From assembly GCF_965363235.1 (NCBI RefSeq), contig NC_134841.1:39213440-39277439 (forward strand): a stretch of DNA of 64,000 bases, read 5' to 3'. The translations under genes and the position numbers were made by a program. This stretch comes from Mytilus galloprovincialis. Its lineage: Eukaryota > Mollusca > Bivalvia > Mytilida > Mytilidae. The notes beneath the pieces are model-generated. The model searched no databases. It saw only the letters and a program-made list of their open reading frames with translations, and was not told the DNA's origin. This document shows positions 11,372 to 23,384 of this stretch, piece by piece (the stretch's first letter is position 1; each line of letters begins with the position of its first letter).

Positions 11372-11582
11372 TGTTCACAAAGGATACCTACACAGAGTCG
11401 ATCATTTATAGCTTAAACCCACATATACGTTTTAAGTAGAATCATTACAGCGTCTATTCATCTCTGGGCAGTTACATAAAATAAATATAGCATACTTATA
11501 TCTTCATTTAAGTAAAGACCTTATATGGGTTGTCGCTAATGATTTTCCATTAAAGCTCATCAACAATACAAGGTTTCTAATT

Positions 11583-11720
11583 TGTTACGCAAGACGAACT
11601 TTCGTCTACGTGAACTAAGTAGATACTAGCCTTAAAAATATTTTCACTAGACGCACATATCGTGTTCAAAAGACTCATCAGTGAACCTCGAATCAGAAGA
11701 ATTACAAAGCCAAATAAATA
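11583..11720 (+). repeat. Degenerate fragment of the hammerhead-bearing repeat
   Basis: ACTTTCGTCTACGTGAAC near 11597 and GACTCATCAGTGAACCTCGA near 11670 resemble the GTTTCGTCTACATAAGACTC and CATCAGTGACGCTC parts of the 359-bp units, but are scrambled and diverged. The ribozyme core is not intact. Confidence 0.35.
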
Positions 11721-11889
11721 ATAAGATCAATACCCTTGGAAATAGAAAATTACAAAAGGTTGAACCAAATGTGCTGAGACTTTATTTGCCTCTTGTACGA
11801 TAGTTAAATGACCATTTGTTTAAACAAGAATGATATGTTTCATAATATTGTTCTGAAGTGAAATGAAAAAAGCAGAAAAATAAAGGACC

Positions 11890-14340
11890 ACCAAAAGCAC
11901 ATACTTTATCTATACCTTCAAAGTAAAAGGAAGGATTAGTTTAACAGAAACCAAGTTAAACGATATATGGTTGTCTAAACATAATTCAACATGAAAATTT
12001 TCGAAAGGTGATTTCTCATGGTCCTAAGTTTAGAGAACCCCAACACATCAATTGGAACCATAACTTCAAAATAATTATGGATTCCATTGAGGACTACGCC
12101 AGAGCATGGGCTTAGCGAGAAGAAGTTGAACTGGACACTTTGTCAGAATGTGTTAAAACTATCAGGTCTCTGATAAAACGTCGCATTCACAAATTGAAAA
12201 ACTGTGTGAACGATCGACCAAAGTCTGTTTTCAGAGACAAAGAGGCCATGAAATGTCTATCATCTCTTCATGATAAGTATGTTGTTGTTCCTGCGGACAA
12301 AGCTTCAAATAATATTGTCTTTGTATGTAAATCGTATTACTACGAATGTCTTGTAAAAGAATTGGGTATAAAGGAGCAATCAGGTAATCCCACATACAAA
12401 GACGTATCATTTGACAAAGATGAGATTTTAGCAAATCATAAGTCCTTCATGGCTTCAATAAACATTACATTGAACACCAAATCGGAGGACTTACCTTGTT
12501 TGTATTGGATACCAAAGCTTCATAAAATTCCGTACAAACAACGGTATATTGCTGGCTCATCTTCATGTTCCACTAATTAAAGAATTGTCCATTAGATTGA
12601 CTAAAATTCTGTCCGCAGTGAAAGAGGGTCTTCAGAAATACTGTGAAACTGTTTACTCGCGTAGAAGTATTAACCATATGTGTATTCTTAAAAATTCTAA
12701 AGAACTTTTAGACAATTTTAAATCTCGGTCTTTTTCTGAAATTAGTTCGATCAAAACTTGTGATTTTTCAACCCTGTATACCACCATTCCCCATGTAAAA
12801 TTGAAAAATCGCCTTAAAGAAATAATCCACAATGCCTTTCAACACAAACATTGTAGCATACGCTATAAATTTATTACTTTGGGATTTCATAAGGCATATT
12901 TCGTTAATAGTGACAAACAAAAAGGTAAAACATGCTACACAGAAGAACAAGTGGTCAGTATGCTGGAGTTTCTTATCGACAACATATTTGTTGAGTTTGG
13001 AGGTAGACTTAGCTTTTCCAACAAATTGTCAGCATTCCTATGGGAACAAACTGTGCGCCTCTTCTTGCCGACCTCTTCTTGTTTTCTTATGAATCGGAGT
13101 TCCTCCAGACACTTGTCAAATACAAGAGGATCAAAGAAGCCAGATTATTTAATTTCACTTTCAGATATATTGATGATGTTCTTTCCATCAACAATCCGAA
13201 CTTTTCTGATTGGGTTCCATTAATATATCCCCCAGAACTAGAGATTAAAAAAACAACAGACACGGCTTCCTCCGCCTCATTTTTAGACTTATATCTCGAA
13301 TTTGACTTACACAGTCATCTCAGTACCAGAATCTATGACAAACGAGACGATTTTAATTTTGAAATTATAAATTTCCCCCACCTAAGTAGCAATATACCAA
13401 CTTCACCTGCATATGGAATATATATTTTCAAACTTATTCGATATTCAAGAGCTTGCAGCTCCTACTCAGACTTTGTAAAACGTCATCAGTGTCTGAGTAG
13501 AAAGTTGATGAACCAGGGGTATGTCAAAGAACGTCTCGTGCTTTTTCTAAAAAAGTTCATCGGAAGGTACCAAGACCTTGTTGATAAATATTCCGTTTCA
13601 ACTTCACAAATAATACACGATGGTCTTGATGTATATATTCTGCGTACTGATGTTGTTTATCATCTTAACATCGTGTTTTATAGTTCTTTCATTTGTCTTT
13701 GTTCTATTATTAATTTTACGTTTACTGTCGAATGGTTTTATGTGATATCCGTTTGACGTGGCTCGGTACTTATACGTCGCGTCAATGTGTTTGTATTGTC
13801 TTTCATATTTTGGTGGCGTGTTTTGTATATGCGACTTTTTGTGTTTCGTTGGTTCTTGTAACGTGACTCTGTACTTTAAAAGATCCCGTCAGTATGATAT
13901 TGTTCTATTTTATGTCATTATGATATATTTCTATCATGAATTACAAAATACGTTGAACAATAAACGTCAAAATCATTCAATCCCGTAGTGTTATTAACTA
14001 TTTGTGGATTCTTATAAATTCTATATATAACTTTTGGACTATTTTCAATCTCTGTCTATTTCTGAAATTTATTCTTACATACTTTTGATATTTTTACCCT
14101 ATATGCTAACATTGCCTTTGTAAATTTTAAAATTGTGTGTATGTACATTGAACGACAAATATATGTGACGTATAAAATTTTCTGACGTCAGACACACAAA
14201 TCAATGAATGTGTTTGTAGATAGATGTTTTTGTGTTCTGTTAAATTGTTCCTTTTAAAATTGTTATACGATGATGACTGATGTACCCATATTTTGACTGT
14301 TTTATTTATTGTGTCTGTTTAGTTAACGCATCAATGTAAA
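11890..14340 (+). mobile_element. Penelope-like (PLE) retroelement, broken
   Basis: A diverged coding body is followed by a long 3' region. From about 11950 the readable order is LNDIWLSKHNS, VISHGPKFREPQHINWNHNF, DKASNNIVFVCKSYYYECLV, LPCLYWIPKLHKIPYKQRY, FDFSTLYTTIP-type text, MGTNCAPLLADLFLFSYE, FRYIDDVL and LIRYSRACSSYSDF. IPKLHK and YIDD fit the PLE reverse transcriptase. No GIY-YIG endonuclease was recognised. The coding part is broken in several places. It lies between the truncated ankyrin gene and the first C1q gene, and may have contributed to loss of the ankyrin 5' half. Confidence 0.75.
12003..13670 (+). pseudogene. PLE reverse transcriptase remnant
   Basis: Open pieces at 12140-12580, within 12549-13223, and 13040-13756 carry successive parts of one reverse transcriptase and overlap in different frames. 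The second piece holds the fingers region (SFSEISSIKTCDFSTLYTTI) and VEFGGR; the third holds the catalytic FRYIDDVLS and the thumb region ending SRKLMNQGYVKERLVLFLKK. The product would copy RNA to DNA in the nucleus. The element is not expected to be active. Confidence 0.75.
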
Positions 14341-14785
14341 TATAACGGAATTTGATGAGACTGTCATCAAAGTGAGAGGGTTAGCGCTATGAAACCAGGT
14401 TTAATCCACGATTTTCTCCATTTGAAAATGCCTGTACCAAGTCAAAAATATGACCGTTCTTGTCCATTCGTTTTTGATGTGTTTATGGACTTTCCAATTA
14501 GATTTTCCTCTGAGTTCAGTAGTTTTGTGATTTCACTTTTTTCTAGAATAGGCTCATCAGTCAAATAAAGTACAAAGTTGAAGTGCATTGAAAACCCAAA
14601 ATTCGAAGAGTTGTTGCAAAACAAAGGTAAGATTTACCTCGCAAATATAAGGATTTGACAGTTCTTGTCCATTCGTTTTAGATGCGTTTTGTTATTTGAT
14701 TTTGCCATGTGATTATGAACTTTCCGAATTGATTTTTCTCTAAGTTCAGTATTTTTATGATTTTACTTTTTATAGTTTAGAGTAC
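14340..14785 (+). repeat. PLE-tail repeat, two consecutive copies (copy 3a/3b)
   Basis: The first copy, 14340-14640, is nearly the same as 6715-7018. A second, shorter copy follows at about 14650-14785, with TGACAGTTCTTGTCCATTCG, TTTGCCATGTGATTATG and TAAGTTCAGTATTTTT. This is the copy that physically follows a PLE body, which is why the family is attributed to that element. Confidence 0.55.
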
Positions 14786-16781
14786 CAAACATTTAAGGGA
14801 CCTTCTAATGTTTAGAGGAGCTCTTATTCTTTGATTTGGTATTATAATGATTGTAAACTATATACATATTTCTCTCTGTGTAGCGTACGGCCTTGTGTAG
14901 TTAATCCATTAATTCTCATGTTTTTATATTGGTCATAACCCATAACGCATTGAGAGGATTTCACGTTCCATTCGAATTCTAGCAATGGATGTATTTATCA
15001 CCCATTTATCATTTTTTTAATCATTTCCTTATATTTTCAATATTGTCTTTTAAATCTTTTAAACTGAGATAACTTGTTGACATTTGAGTGATTTCAAACA
15101 TCATCAATATATTTGAAAGTGGTCTAAGAAAACTCTGTTTAAATTGGGTTTATTTCATTTGTGTGTGAGAAGCATATAATAAGGGACCGTTAAATATTTA
15201 TCAGGAGGAACGACAAACACATTTTTATTCTTCAAAATATTAAAACTTGAAAACATTTTCTGATTTGGAGTCTTTTATTTTGTTTCTCGTATCAGTAATA
15301 CATGTACAAAGCACATGTTTTCCTAATTATGCGTGTCATCAGTGGAGAAAATAAGTTAGATTGTGATAAACAGAAAACAGCTTTTGGGTTTAAAAAACCC
15401 CAACTGTTTATTAAAGTTTTTGTGCTGCACTTTTTAGTAAAACTCTTTGACGGTATATAAAACGATTAATATAACATGCTGTGTTGCACAAGAGCTTTAA
15501 TAAACTGTTTTCTGTTCATCTTTTCGGCTTTCATAAACGTTTTCCTCTTCTGATGACAACGCATGATTAGCATTGAGTAATCATTTATTGATCAAAAAGA
15601 GTTAATGAGTGATTAAATTGACATTTCAACAATAATATCATGATGCAATTACAATCGAAACCCGAATCAATAAATACGATACTTTTGGCATAACTGTGTT
15701 GGAACACAATGCAATGTATGAAACTAAAACATGGCACAACATAAACGATTTTAGTAACATCTTTAATGTTACTAGCTTTTCTTTAACATTGTTCCACGAA
15801 TGAGGTGTCCTAGCTTTTGCACATATCGCATGAACATTGCACTAACTGAAAGTTTTTTTCTTTCTGTCCAAACATTGGTTCTTTTTGAATATTATTGGAC
15901 CATATTTCACATAACATCTTCAACTTAAATACCGTTAACAGATCCAAAATATTGGAAATGGAAGATTTGAACTCGAAATAATTTTACTCTGTAAAATCTT
16001 GTTTTGTGTTTGTACCTCGTACTGATCTTTATCTTTTTAGATAAGCCAATTGCTAATGATTATTTTTTATTTTGTACTTATATTGTGCTGTTACACCACT
16101 GTCCTTAGGGGTTGTTGGGCACTCAACAGTATGCTTAACATGAGTTTAATATTATTGAGGCATAAGTTTCCAGTTTGAAATTTTTCACATTTTCATTTCG
16201 AGGCTTTTTGATATAGCCTACTATACGGTAATGGGTTTTCTCATTTTTGAAGGACGAATGGTGGTCTATCATTTCTTCAGTCCACTTTTGTTTAACTTTG
16301 GTGGATAGTTGTCTCGTTTTCAATCAAACTGTATCTCCTTTATATCTATTATCTTTTCTTTTTTTTTAATTGAAACATATTCTCCTAGGTTATTAGTTCA
16401 AAGGTAAAGCATGGATCGCGAGAAAGAATATTAAGACTTTACCTATATTCTCCCACCGTTATAGGTGATGTTTCGGAAAAAATTTACCATAGGACTACAA
16501 GCAATGAACCAATCGTGTTTGATGGTATAAAGGAAAAACTAATTTTCAATCACAATTTGGCTAAGAGAAACGTACACACAAATTTTAGAGAGATCATATT
16601 TGTGTTTACGAATCACTAACAAATTTTCAGTGAAAAATGAGATAAACAAACATCATATTTTTTGTATCATACTTTATTTAAGTTTCTTGCCATGCCTTTT
16701 TTTTTGCAAATTTGCTACTTTTAATAAAAGGCAATAAGAAAACTAAATAGATGTTACAAACTTTAATTTGACGCATTTTAC
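14786..16781. other. Intergenic, no gene seen; one dispersed repeat at 16178-16372
   Basis: AT-rich, with no exon recognised. At 16178-16372 the text TATAGCCTACTATACGGTAA, TTTTGAAGGACGAATGGTGG and GTGGATAGTTGTCTCGTTTT is a diverged copy of the repeat at 55548-55712. An approximate inverted copy of AACAGAAAACAGCTTT occurs near 15370 and 15500. Confidence 0.45.
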
Positions 16782-17179
16782 TTATATCAAATGACCAGAA
16801 AACATCGAATAATTTTCACCTAGAACATGCCCTAAAGGACGAGGTTGGATGATAGAGATACAATCCCCTTTCTCCAATGCGAGCGTGGCTTGTAGAGATC
16901 CTGATGCATATGGTTCTAATTCAGCATGGCCCCGTACAAGTCGATTGTTATTTTTTGCCAGGGTCAGTTCAAGCCATTCGTTGTTTCTATGACTAGAAAC
17001 AAAACTCACTGCGAATTGGTATGTCCCTTTACGTGGAGCCGTAAACACTCCGGAATTTGCGTTGTATCCATTCCCGATGTTTGTTAAAATAGAATCAAAT
17101 TTAACTACGCTGCCTGATGTTAATGCCACTTCTCTTGGAGTTAAGGTTGCAAGGAACGCCGGTTTTTCGGAGATTCCTC
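16782..17179 (-). CDS. Exon 3 of C1q gene 1: the whole C1q domain
   Basis: Acceptor TTTTATAG, stop TAA after HLI. It holds 131 residues, the normal size of one C1q jelly-roll domain. Conserved positions seen: FDSILTNIGNGYNANSGVF, WLELTLAKNNN, GSLQATLALEKGD and the aromatic MFSGH near the end. A single-exon domain is usual for this family. A minus-strand ATTAAA lies at 16762-16767, just after the stop. Confidence 0.9.
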
Positions 17180-20100
17180 CTATAAAAGAATCATTCTATA
17201 ATAATTGTAAGTATTTAAGTTTTAACTTATTTTATTAGATAATAGTTGTGTTACATTTGGGATGTTACCACTAATATTTTTACTAATATAAGTGTATGGT
17301 TTATACAGCTACATCAAATTTTAGGCACTGCAGGAAAATATATGGTGCACATATTGAAATAATAATTGATTCTTATTAAGTCGTACCATTATCCCCGGCT
17401 TAGTATATGGGCGTTTTTCAATAAAAGCGTAACTTTCAGACCTAAAAAAAATGGAAAATCAGCTTGTCTAAAATTTAATTTCAAGAGTTATTTTGAATAC
17501 CTCTATTATAGACCTGTTTGTAAACAAAAAGTGCAATCTTAAATATTCTTTAAAATGATATTATTTTCATAATTTGTGTACTGTTTCGTAGGGGACTTTT
17601 GTCCCCTACGAAACTTCTTCAAAACACACATATTTTTTGCAATTTTAAATGTTTCCTATAGCCATTCCAGTTTGTTTACTTTAAATACTAGAAAAATCTC
17701 ATTTTTTTCTGAATTGGAAAACCATTTTTATCGTTAAAGATTATAGACAGTATTTCACATATGACGGTACAACTCATGTTACGTAGTGGACATTTTGATG
17801 CGTTACGTAGTGGACAAAACCGTTTCGTAGTGGACAAAAAGTTTCGTAGTTGAAATCAACCCTATTATATGTTAATAAAAACATAATAAAAATTACATGA
17901 AACTAACCCTTGTTATTTGTTTTGCACGAATTAAATTGAAAAAAGATTTAAAAAAAAAGACTGCATGGTAGTGGTAGTGTCCACTACGAAACGTTTTTCT
18001 CCCATACTTGTTTCGTAGGGGACCGTTTCGTAGGGGATATATATTCGCATGTTTTATTTTTTCCCCACAATCCCTATATTGCAATAATAACAAGACTGAT
18101 TGTATTCATCAAAGCATTTATTAAGCTGTACACTAATATTTTTTTCATAATTTTAAAACCAGATACTGAAGTAGATTTTACCCGTTTCGTAGTGGACATT
18201 AACAAAAATACGGTATCACTCTGGTCCATTTGATGTGCTCAATTTTTCTTACCAACAATTTAATTTCCGTTATAAAAGCATCACTTCTTTTGTAAGACCC
18301 TTATCATGCTTATGTTTATATCTCTTGCAAACAAAAATTACATTGATTTTATAAAACTGTTTATTGGCAAATTTTAATGATTTCGTTTCGTAGTGGACAT
18401 TTTGTGAGGGACACACCTTCTGAAATTAAAAATCCTATATTGAAAGCTGTTTATTAAAATATGTTGGCTCTGACATACTTTTGAATTATTAAAGAACTTA
18501 TGTAAAGTAAAAATAACATTATTTCTTTTTTTCATTTTTTTACGATATTTTAGAGTATGAATGTTGAACAGGTGGTCTAGGGACATGCCATTTTGGTTGT
18601 TTTGGACCATTCAGGAGTCAATATCTTATCAATACCTCTAAAATAAACTGTTTCTTTGCTTAAAAATGTTAAATCTAATTCAATGTACTGACTGCAAAAA
18701 AATTACTTGCAAAGATCAAACATATTTTTTTTAAAGTGGCTGGGACAAGAAAATACGTTTTTATTGAAAAACGCCCATATATCTAGGATTTTGATTGGTT
18801 AACGCACGTCGTTACAAAACCCATAGCCCCTGGGTGTTGCTAACCAATATCCCCGGACGTTGCTAACCATTATCCCGGGGAACTTTACACAAGTTTTCCT
18901 TAGTTCCATGATTGCTCCTTGTGAAATATTGAATTCTGTAGATTATCCATGATGTTTGTAATTAAATATTTGATTCATTAACGATATTGTCCTATTATGC
19001 TGATCATTTTCACTCATTTCATTAAATGCATCACTTGACTGCCACATTGAAGGAATGGGACTACTGACCTAACTATGCAAATGACCAACGTTGACGTCAC
19101 ACCATCTATAACGTAACTCTCACAACATTGAGCGCCAAATTTGACTCAATCCAGTGTCTCTGTCTCCATATTAAAAACGTCTTATATTTGAGTACTTGTA
19201 GGGTACTAGCATAGGTAGTACCCTACACCCCGTAAAAAATATGTAAAATTTCCAAATTTCAATAAAACTTTTTTAAATAATGAAAAAAAACGTTGTTTTC
19301 ACGTTACACTTTGTACCCGAATTTGTATAAAACTCGCCCGATTCGGACTAAGACCGGGGATAAATTCGTTATCTACGTTCATATCCGTAGATAACTTATA
19401 TTATCCATAGATAAAGACTTTTACATTTTGATATGAATTCTATACACATAATCAATTCAAAAATCATTAATGATTTACCAAATACATTTCTTTAACTTGG
19501 TTGCCTTTTCCGTTATATTTTAGATTTAATAGTGAAGTAAATTCTTTTTTACAAACAAAAATGTTATTATGAAACTTAAAATAGTTTTTGATTGCCTGTT
19601 TATCCTCTTGTTTTTACAATAAAATAAAACTCAGAAAAATATACATTTGAAGTATAATTGTTAAAGCAAGGGCGGAACAAATATTGGTTCATGTATAACC
19701 TTTTTTAGTATCTATATGTTAAATGAATATGTTTTCCATGTACAAAATTGACATTGGAAAGAGTTGTGGAATATATACCTGATTGACACGTTATCTTCCT
19801 CATGACATTTGTCAAATCTTCGAATTCGTCATTGTCTGAAATATATGACTTTATGAGTACTACATTGTTAGATAAAACTTCCTGCACTTAGTATACCCAC
19901 ATTACCTAAACAGAAAGAGAATACCTATTAGAATTTGAGCTAGAAAATGATAGAATTGCATCAACTCTTTAAGGATGAGTATACTTAAGAGTTTTAACAT
20001 CGCCTATGCAAAATATAAATTTTATATTAGGTCATACAATATGTTTTTTTTTTAATTCAAGAAACTATTTACATTGCATTAGTTAAAATGTAAATTTGAC

Positions 20101-20647
20101 CTGTTATAGTTTTTTGGATATTATTGAAATCAAAGAGTAAAATAATACCGATTAGAACTTGACCAAATTATTAATAAGCGATAAATAATGATAATGACTA
20201 AAACTAGTGTTATCGGTTTGAATTATTTTAATGTTATTGGCCCATTTGGGACCAGAAATTTATTTTGCAGCAGATTTTGAATTAGCCGTGACAATACTTT
20301 TTTTATAAACCATTTTTTCAATCAACAAATAGTGATTTTTAAATATGACAGCATCACCATTTGTAATCACGAGTACTAGTTATTTCGATCGACTATATGT
20401 ACTTTGCAGTGAGTAAATTGTGTGTTTACGCTTTTTATTCACACTGATAAAACACTAATTCGTGTCAACAAATAAATTATAAAAACGACAATTATTACAT
20501 CAAATGAACTGTTTTCGTAATAATAACAATAAAAATCGTTACATTTGCAATAAATGTAGGCAAACACTTACTTATTCTTTGGCAAGAGCTGGCAGCAGAT
20601 GATGCATACAATACAACCAACATAAGTAAGCTTAACTGTAGACTCAT
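16782..20647 (-). CDS. Secreted C1q-domain protein, three exons, 176 codons
   Basis: Exons 20647-20572, 19835-19779 and 17179-16782 join in consistent phase 1. Exon 1 encodes a signal peptide (MSLQLSLLMLVVLYASSAAS) and a cysteine. Exon 2 encodes NDEFEDLTNVMRKITCQS. Exon 3 encodes the C1q head, opening GISEKPAFLATLTPREV, with GVFTAPRKGTYQFAVSF in the middle and ending YSMFSGHLI. No collagen repeat is present, so this is the short secreted C1q type common in bivalves; such proteins trimerise outside the cell and bind ligands such as microbial surfaces. The two cysteines before the head could link subunits. The start is supported by the signal peptide and a TATA-like box upstream. It has the same exon plan as the plus-strand gene at 44.26 kb. 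All splice sites are canonical and no stop was seen, so it looks functional. Ligand unknown. Confidence 0.9.
17406..18779. mobile_element. Non-coding DNA transposon-like element with terminal inverted repeats, in intron 2 of C1q gene 1
   Basis: ATATGGGCGTTTTTCAATAA (from 17405) is matched exactly on the opposite strand by TTATTGAAAAACGCCCATAT (to 18780), with at least 22 perfect bases at each end and TA at both borders, as in TA-targeting cut-and-paste elements. No transposase frame was seen in the 1.37 kb. The interior carries many copies of GTTTCGTAGTGGAC in both orientations. It sits inside a host intron without harming the splice sites. Confidence 0.65.
17585..18408. repeat. Cluster of GTTTCGTAGKGGAC motifs in both orientations
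   Basis: At least nine near-matches are visible, including a perfect hairpin at 17585-17616 (14-base arms around TTTT), direct copies near 17800, 17820, 17836, 18010, 18024, 18183 and 18384, and an inverted copy near 17977-17993. Spacing is irregular, so this is not a simple tandem repeat. It may be an array of protein-binding sites within the element at 17406-18779; function unknown. Confidence 0.6.
19190..19396. repeat. Two short hairpins in the C1q gene 1 intron
   Basis: GTAGGGTAC pairs with GTACCCTAC at 19198-19227, and TTATCTACG pairs with CGTAGATAA at about 19369-19393. The surrounding text (CCCCGG, GGGATAA) resembles that flanking the inverted-repeat element at 17.4-18.8 kb, so the two may be parts of one older repeat. 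Confidence 0.4.
19779..19835 (-). CDS. Exon 2 of C1q gene 1
   Basis: 57 bases between acceptor ATATTTCAG and donor GTATAT. It encodes NDEFEDLTNVMRKITCQS between split codons. The homologous exon of the 44-kb gene reads NDVFEDLMDVMMKLKCQS, which confirms both exons. Confidence 0.88.
20572..20647 (-). CDS. Exon 1 of C1q gene 1: signal peptide
   Basis: ATG at 20645-20647, 25 codons plus one base, donor GTAAGT. A hydrophobic core (LSLLMLVVLYA) and small residues (SSAAS) give a typical signal peptide with cleavage near the SAAS/SC region. Confidence 0.88.
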
Positions 20648-20730
20648 TTTCTTAGACTGGTCTGAAACTAAAGGATGCTCAATCGTAAGAGGTGACAACA
20701 CTAAATTGAAAGAACATGTTCAAATGCAAG

Positions 20731-20748
20731 GCTTTATATCCATGATTG
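20731..20748 (-). promoter_or_regulatory. TATA-like box and CCAAT box of C1q gene 1
   Basis: On the minus strand, CCAAT (20744-20748) is followed by GATATAAAGC (20731-20740), about 84-93 bases before the ATG. This spacing allows a start of transcription near 20705 and a 5' leader of about 60 bases. Confidence 0.5.
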
Positions 20749-22254
20749 GTTGCGTGATAAGATAATTTGATACGACTAAATTGTGTAACATGTGTAGTTC
20801 TGGTGCAATTTAAAGACTTCAGTTACAGGAAATGATAAAAGTAATACTACACATATCCTTGTTGTTAGTAACATGAGTTGTTCTGGGTCAATATTAAGAA
20901 TTAAAATCAATGAACACAAAATAAAACTACCCACACACACACCAACAAGTCGTTTACCTGTATTCAAAATGCACAATTTTCTTTAAGAAGGTGCGTATGA
21001 ATCATTGTGATTATAAAAAGAAGCAAAAAATGGGACAATTCTACAACTCTTTCAGGATCGGGATAGGGTACGTCAACAAGGAAAACGTTTCTGTTGCATT
21101 ATCTTATCATTTTTCGTATTTCCTGTCCAAATCCATATACTGAAAACTCGTATTATTTCCAATAAACAAATATGTATGTATTAAACTGCACATTGATAGA
21201 AAACAAACACATATTTATGACAAAAATTATGAAGAATAAGACCAAACAGGACCAAGATTGCTTACCTTGACTGAGTCTTCTGCATTCAATTAATCACCCA
21301 TCATGCAAATCCAAACTGAGATAACATGTTAATTTGAAAATTTAAACAATCGATTAATTAACTTTTCTTGTAAATTAAGATCTAAGACCACGATGTCTGT
21401 GGTAAGTTCAGTTACATTCAAACCGTATTTGGTGACCAATTTATGATGGCTAGCGTTAAACTAATGTTTATACAAAAGCAAAGGATATGGGGTATCCATC
21501 AATAACAAACAATCAGTACATGCTCAATCAAAACAAAAACAAGTCAAAGGAACAGCGCTTCTATTGCTGTTTTTCATCTCAAATCAGAGCGAGGCCTCCA
21601 CACGGAGCAAAATAAAAATCACCTCACTGCAATTTTAAAACGGCTCAAGCTCCATCTTTTGTCGATTTCATTTTTTAAATTTTCATTTAAGTTGAAAGGT
21701 TTGTTAACTGTTGTTAACAAAATTGTCCAATTACAATCAAGGTATACGAAGAACTATTCAATCTTTGTTTAAGATAAATGAATAAAGATATAACGATTAA
21801 AGGAATGATAATAAATAAGTATAAATGGTCCTTTAAAAGCATAATCTCCATCAAACGATGATAAATGGAAAATATCCGTCATGATCAATATTTGTACATC
21901 TTGTTTTGTTGTATTTTTTTATCTATTATATTTTAGTTGTTGTATTTATGGAAAGAAATACTGTTAATTGGTTAGGATCCTGAAGGGTTCAATTGATAGT
22001 TCCGATATTCGTTTTTTTGTATGGTTGTAGATGTTGCAATGCTTGTCATTACCAGCTTTTTATGCATCTGAAGTACAAAAAAACACCAGGTACATTTGAT
22101 AAGATTCACTTGGTCCAACAACCTGATGGTGATTTGTGACCGAGTTTGTATAACCAGAAAGTAGTCAGCATTGTTCTCGTGACTTAAAAAAAATCATTGC
22201 TACCCATACATTTTCGTTTAGAATGTTTGTTTTTTAATGCTTCTTGTATATGAT

Positions 22255-22306
22255 GCGGCGTTTTAGCTGTTTCGATTCTTATGTATACGAAACTCGCGTC
22301 TTGTTT
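22255..22306 (+). repeat. Degenerate hammerhead-like fragment
   Basis: CTGTTTCGATTCTTATGTAT followed by ACGAAACTCGCGTCTTG aligns with the intact motif at 56992-57035 (CTGATGAGTCTTATGTAGAC, GAAACGCGCGTCTGG), but the CTGATGA box is lost. Probably an old copy of the same repeat. Confidence 0.4.
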
Positions 22307-22464
22307 ACAATAATCATTATGTTTGTATCTTCAATATTTATTTACTGTCTACTATATTATGCAAAGTACAATATCTTGTATCTTGTTTACAATAATCATT
22401 ATATTTGTATCTTCAATATTTATTTACTATCTACTATATTATGCAAAGTACAGTATATTGTATC
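22301..22464 (+). repeat. 82-bp tandem duplication
   Basis: Two successive copies start TTGTTTACAATAATCATTAT at 22301 and 22383 and differ at only a few bases. The overlapping open frames here are products of the duplication. Confidence 0.7.
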
Positions 22465-23384
22465 ATATTGTTCAGATTAACATAGTAGTAGTTTCAAATC
22501 AATCCTAGATCACATATTAATATGTATAATGGATAATTCCTTCCTTTCAGCAATGAGCAGACCTAGAAAAATATCCTATTATGATTTAAGGTAAAGTTGA
22601 TGTTTTTCAAGTTGAACAAAACGAAATAAATGTGTTGAAACTAAGTTGAAGACTCCCTTGATATATATTTGTTCATGTCGTAAGTTCAAGGTAATGCATA
22701 TCGTAATAATTCAATTATTCCGGAAAAAAAGTATTAAAATAAAGAAAAAAATGATAATCGTGGCTTCTATCATTTGTATAAATAGATTTTACAACAGAAG
22801 CACTGCATTTTTTCTCTCTTTTTTTATTTACTTTTTTATTTATTATGTTCTTGCACAAGAGATGCATTCAGTAAGTAAAAATATGAAATACGTTATGGCA
22901 GATTGAATAAGTGTGTCAATTGTTGCAACTTTAATTAATTAAAAGATGAAACTTAAGAAAATGGACTGATTCAGAAAAAAAGATCTATTTTCAATCAAAG
23001 TGGGTTTTTTCTGACTGGTAGTTTGATTCGAGTGAATTATAGGTATATCATATATATATATAAATATATATACATAAAAGTTTATATTCATCATACATTA
23101 AATCTATAAAGAAAACATATTTTAAACACCTACACCACCTTGCCATCTATACAATATATCGTAAATGATGGACAAAAACAAAATAAAAATGAACACGGTT
23201 GTGATGATATCAATACTTTCAAATACTAAAACTAATTTAAATATAACAAAAATAAATTACATTCTTTTGTGCATTTGAATAAAGTAGTATTAATGTATAC
23301 TTAATATCTTTGTCTTTGCATCGGAACTAAACACATTTTTTTTTAAAAACAGTTGTTGGCATGACACGGGTTATGTTCTTCTTA

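Larger units (their letters stand above)
2337..11377 (-). pseudogene. ANKDD1A-like: ANKDD1A-like ankyrin-repeat and death-domain gene, 5'-truncated and decaying
   Basis: Eight exons can be read on the minus strand: 11371-11279, 10812-10714, 10011-9913, 8343-8245, 7666-7571 (ankyrin repeats), 4841-4643 and 3895-3767 (death domain), and 2471-2401 (C-terminus with stop). Phases agree across all junctions: phase 0 between ankyrin exons, phase 1 within and after the death domain. Family knowledge: ankyrin repeats followed by one C-terminal death domain match ANKDD1A, an intracellular signalling protein. Signatures seen are GNTALHLA and DMIIKAERYY at the end of the array, WKKLAVHW and EHGFRLLMIWLHGV in the death domain, and LFEALVAIDRRGLA. 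Damage: in-frame TAG at 4821-4823, in-frame TAA at 3813-3815, no acceptor before the first ankyrin exon, and no further upstream ankyrin exons before the PLE at 11.9 kb. Introns are retained, so this is not a processed copy. A low-level functional isoform cannot be excluded. Confidence 0.8.

Noticed and set aside
12768-12950. Minus-strand frame in the PLE
   Set aside because: Antisense shadow of the reverse transcriptase.
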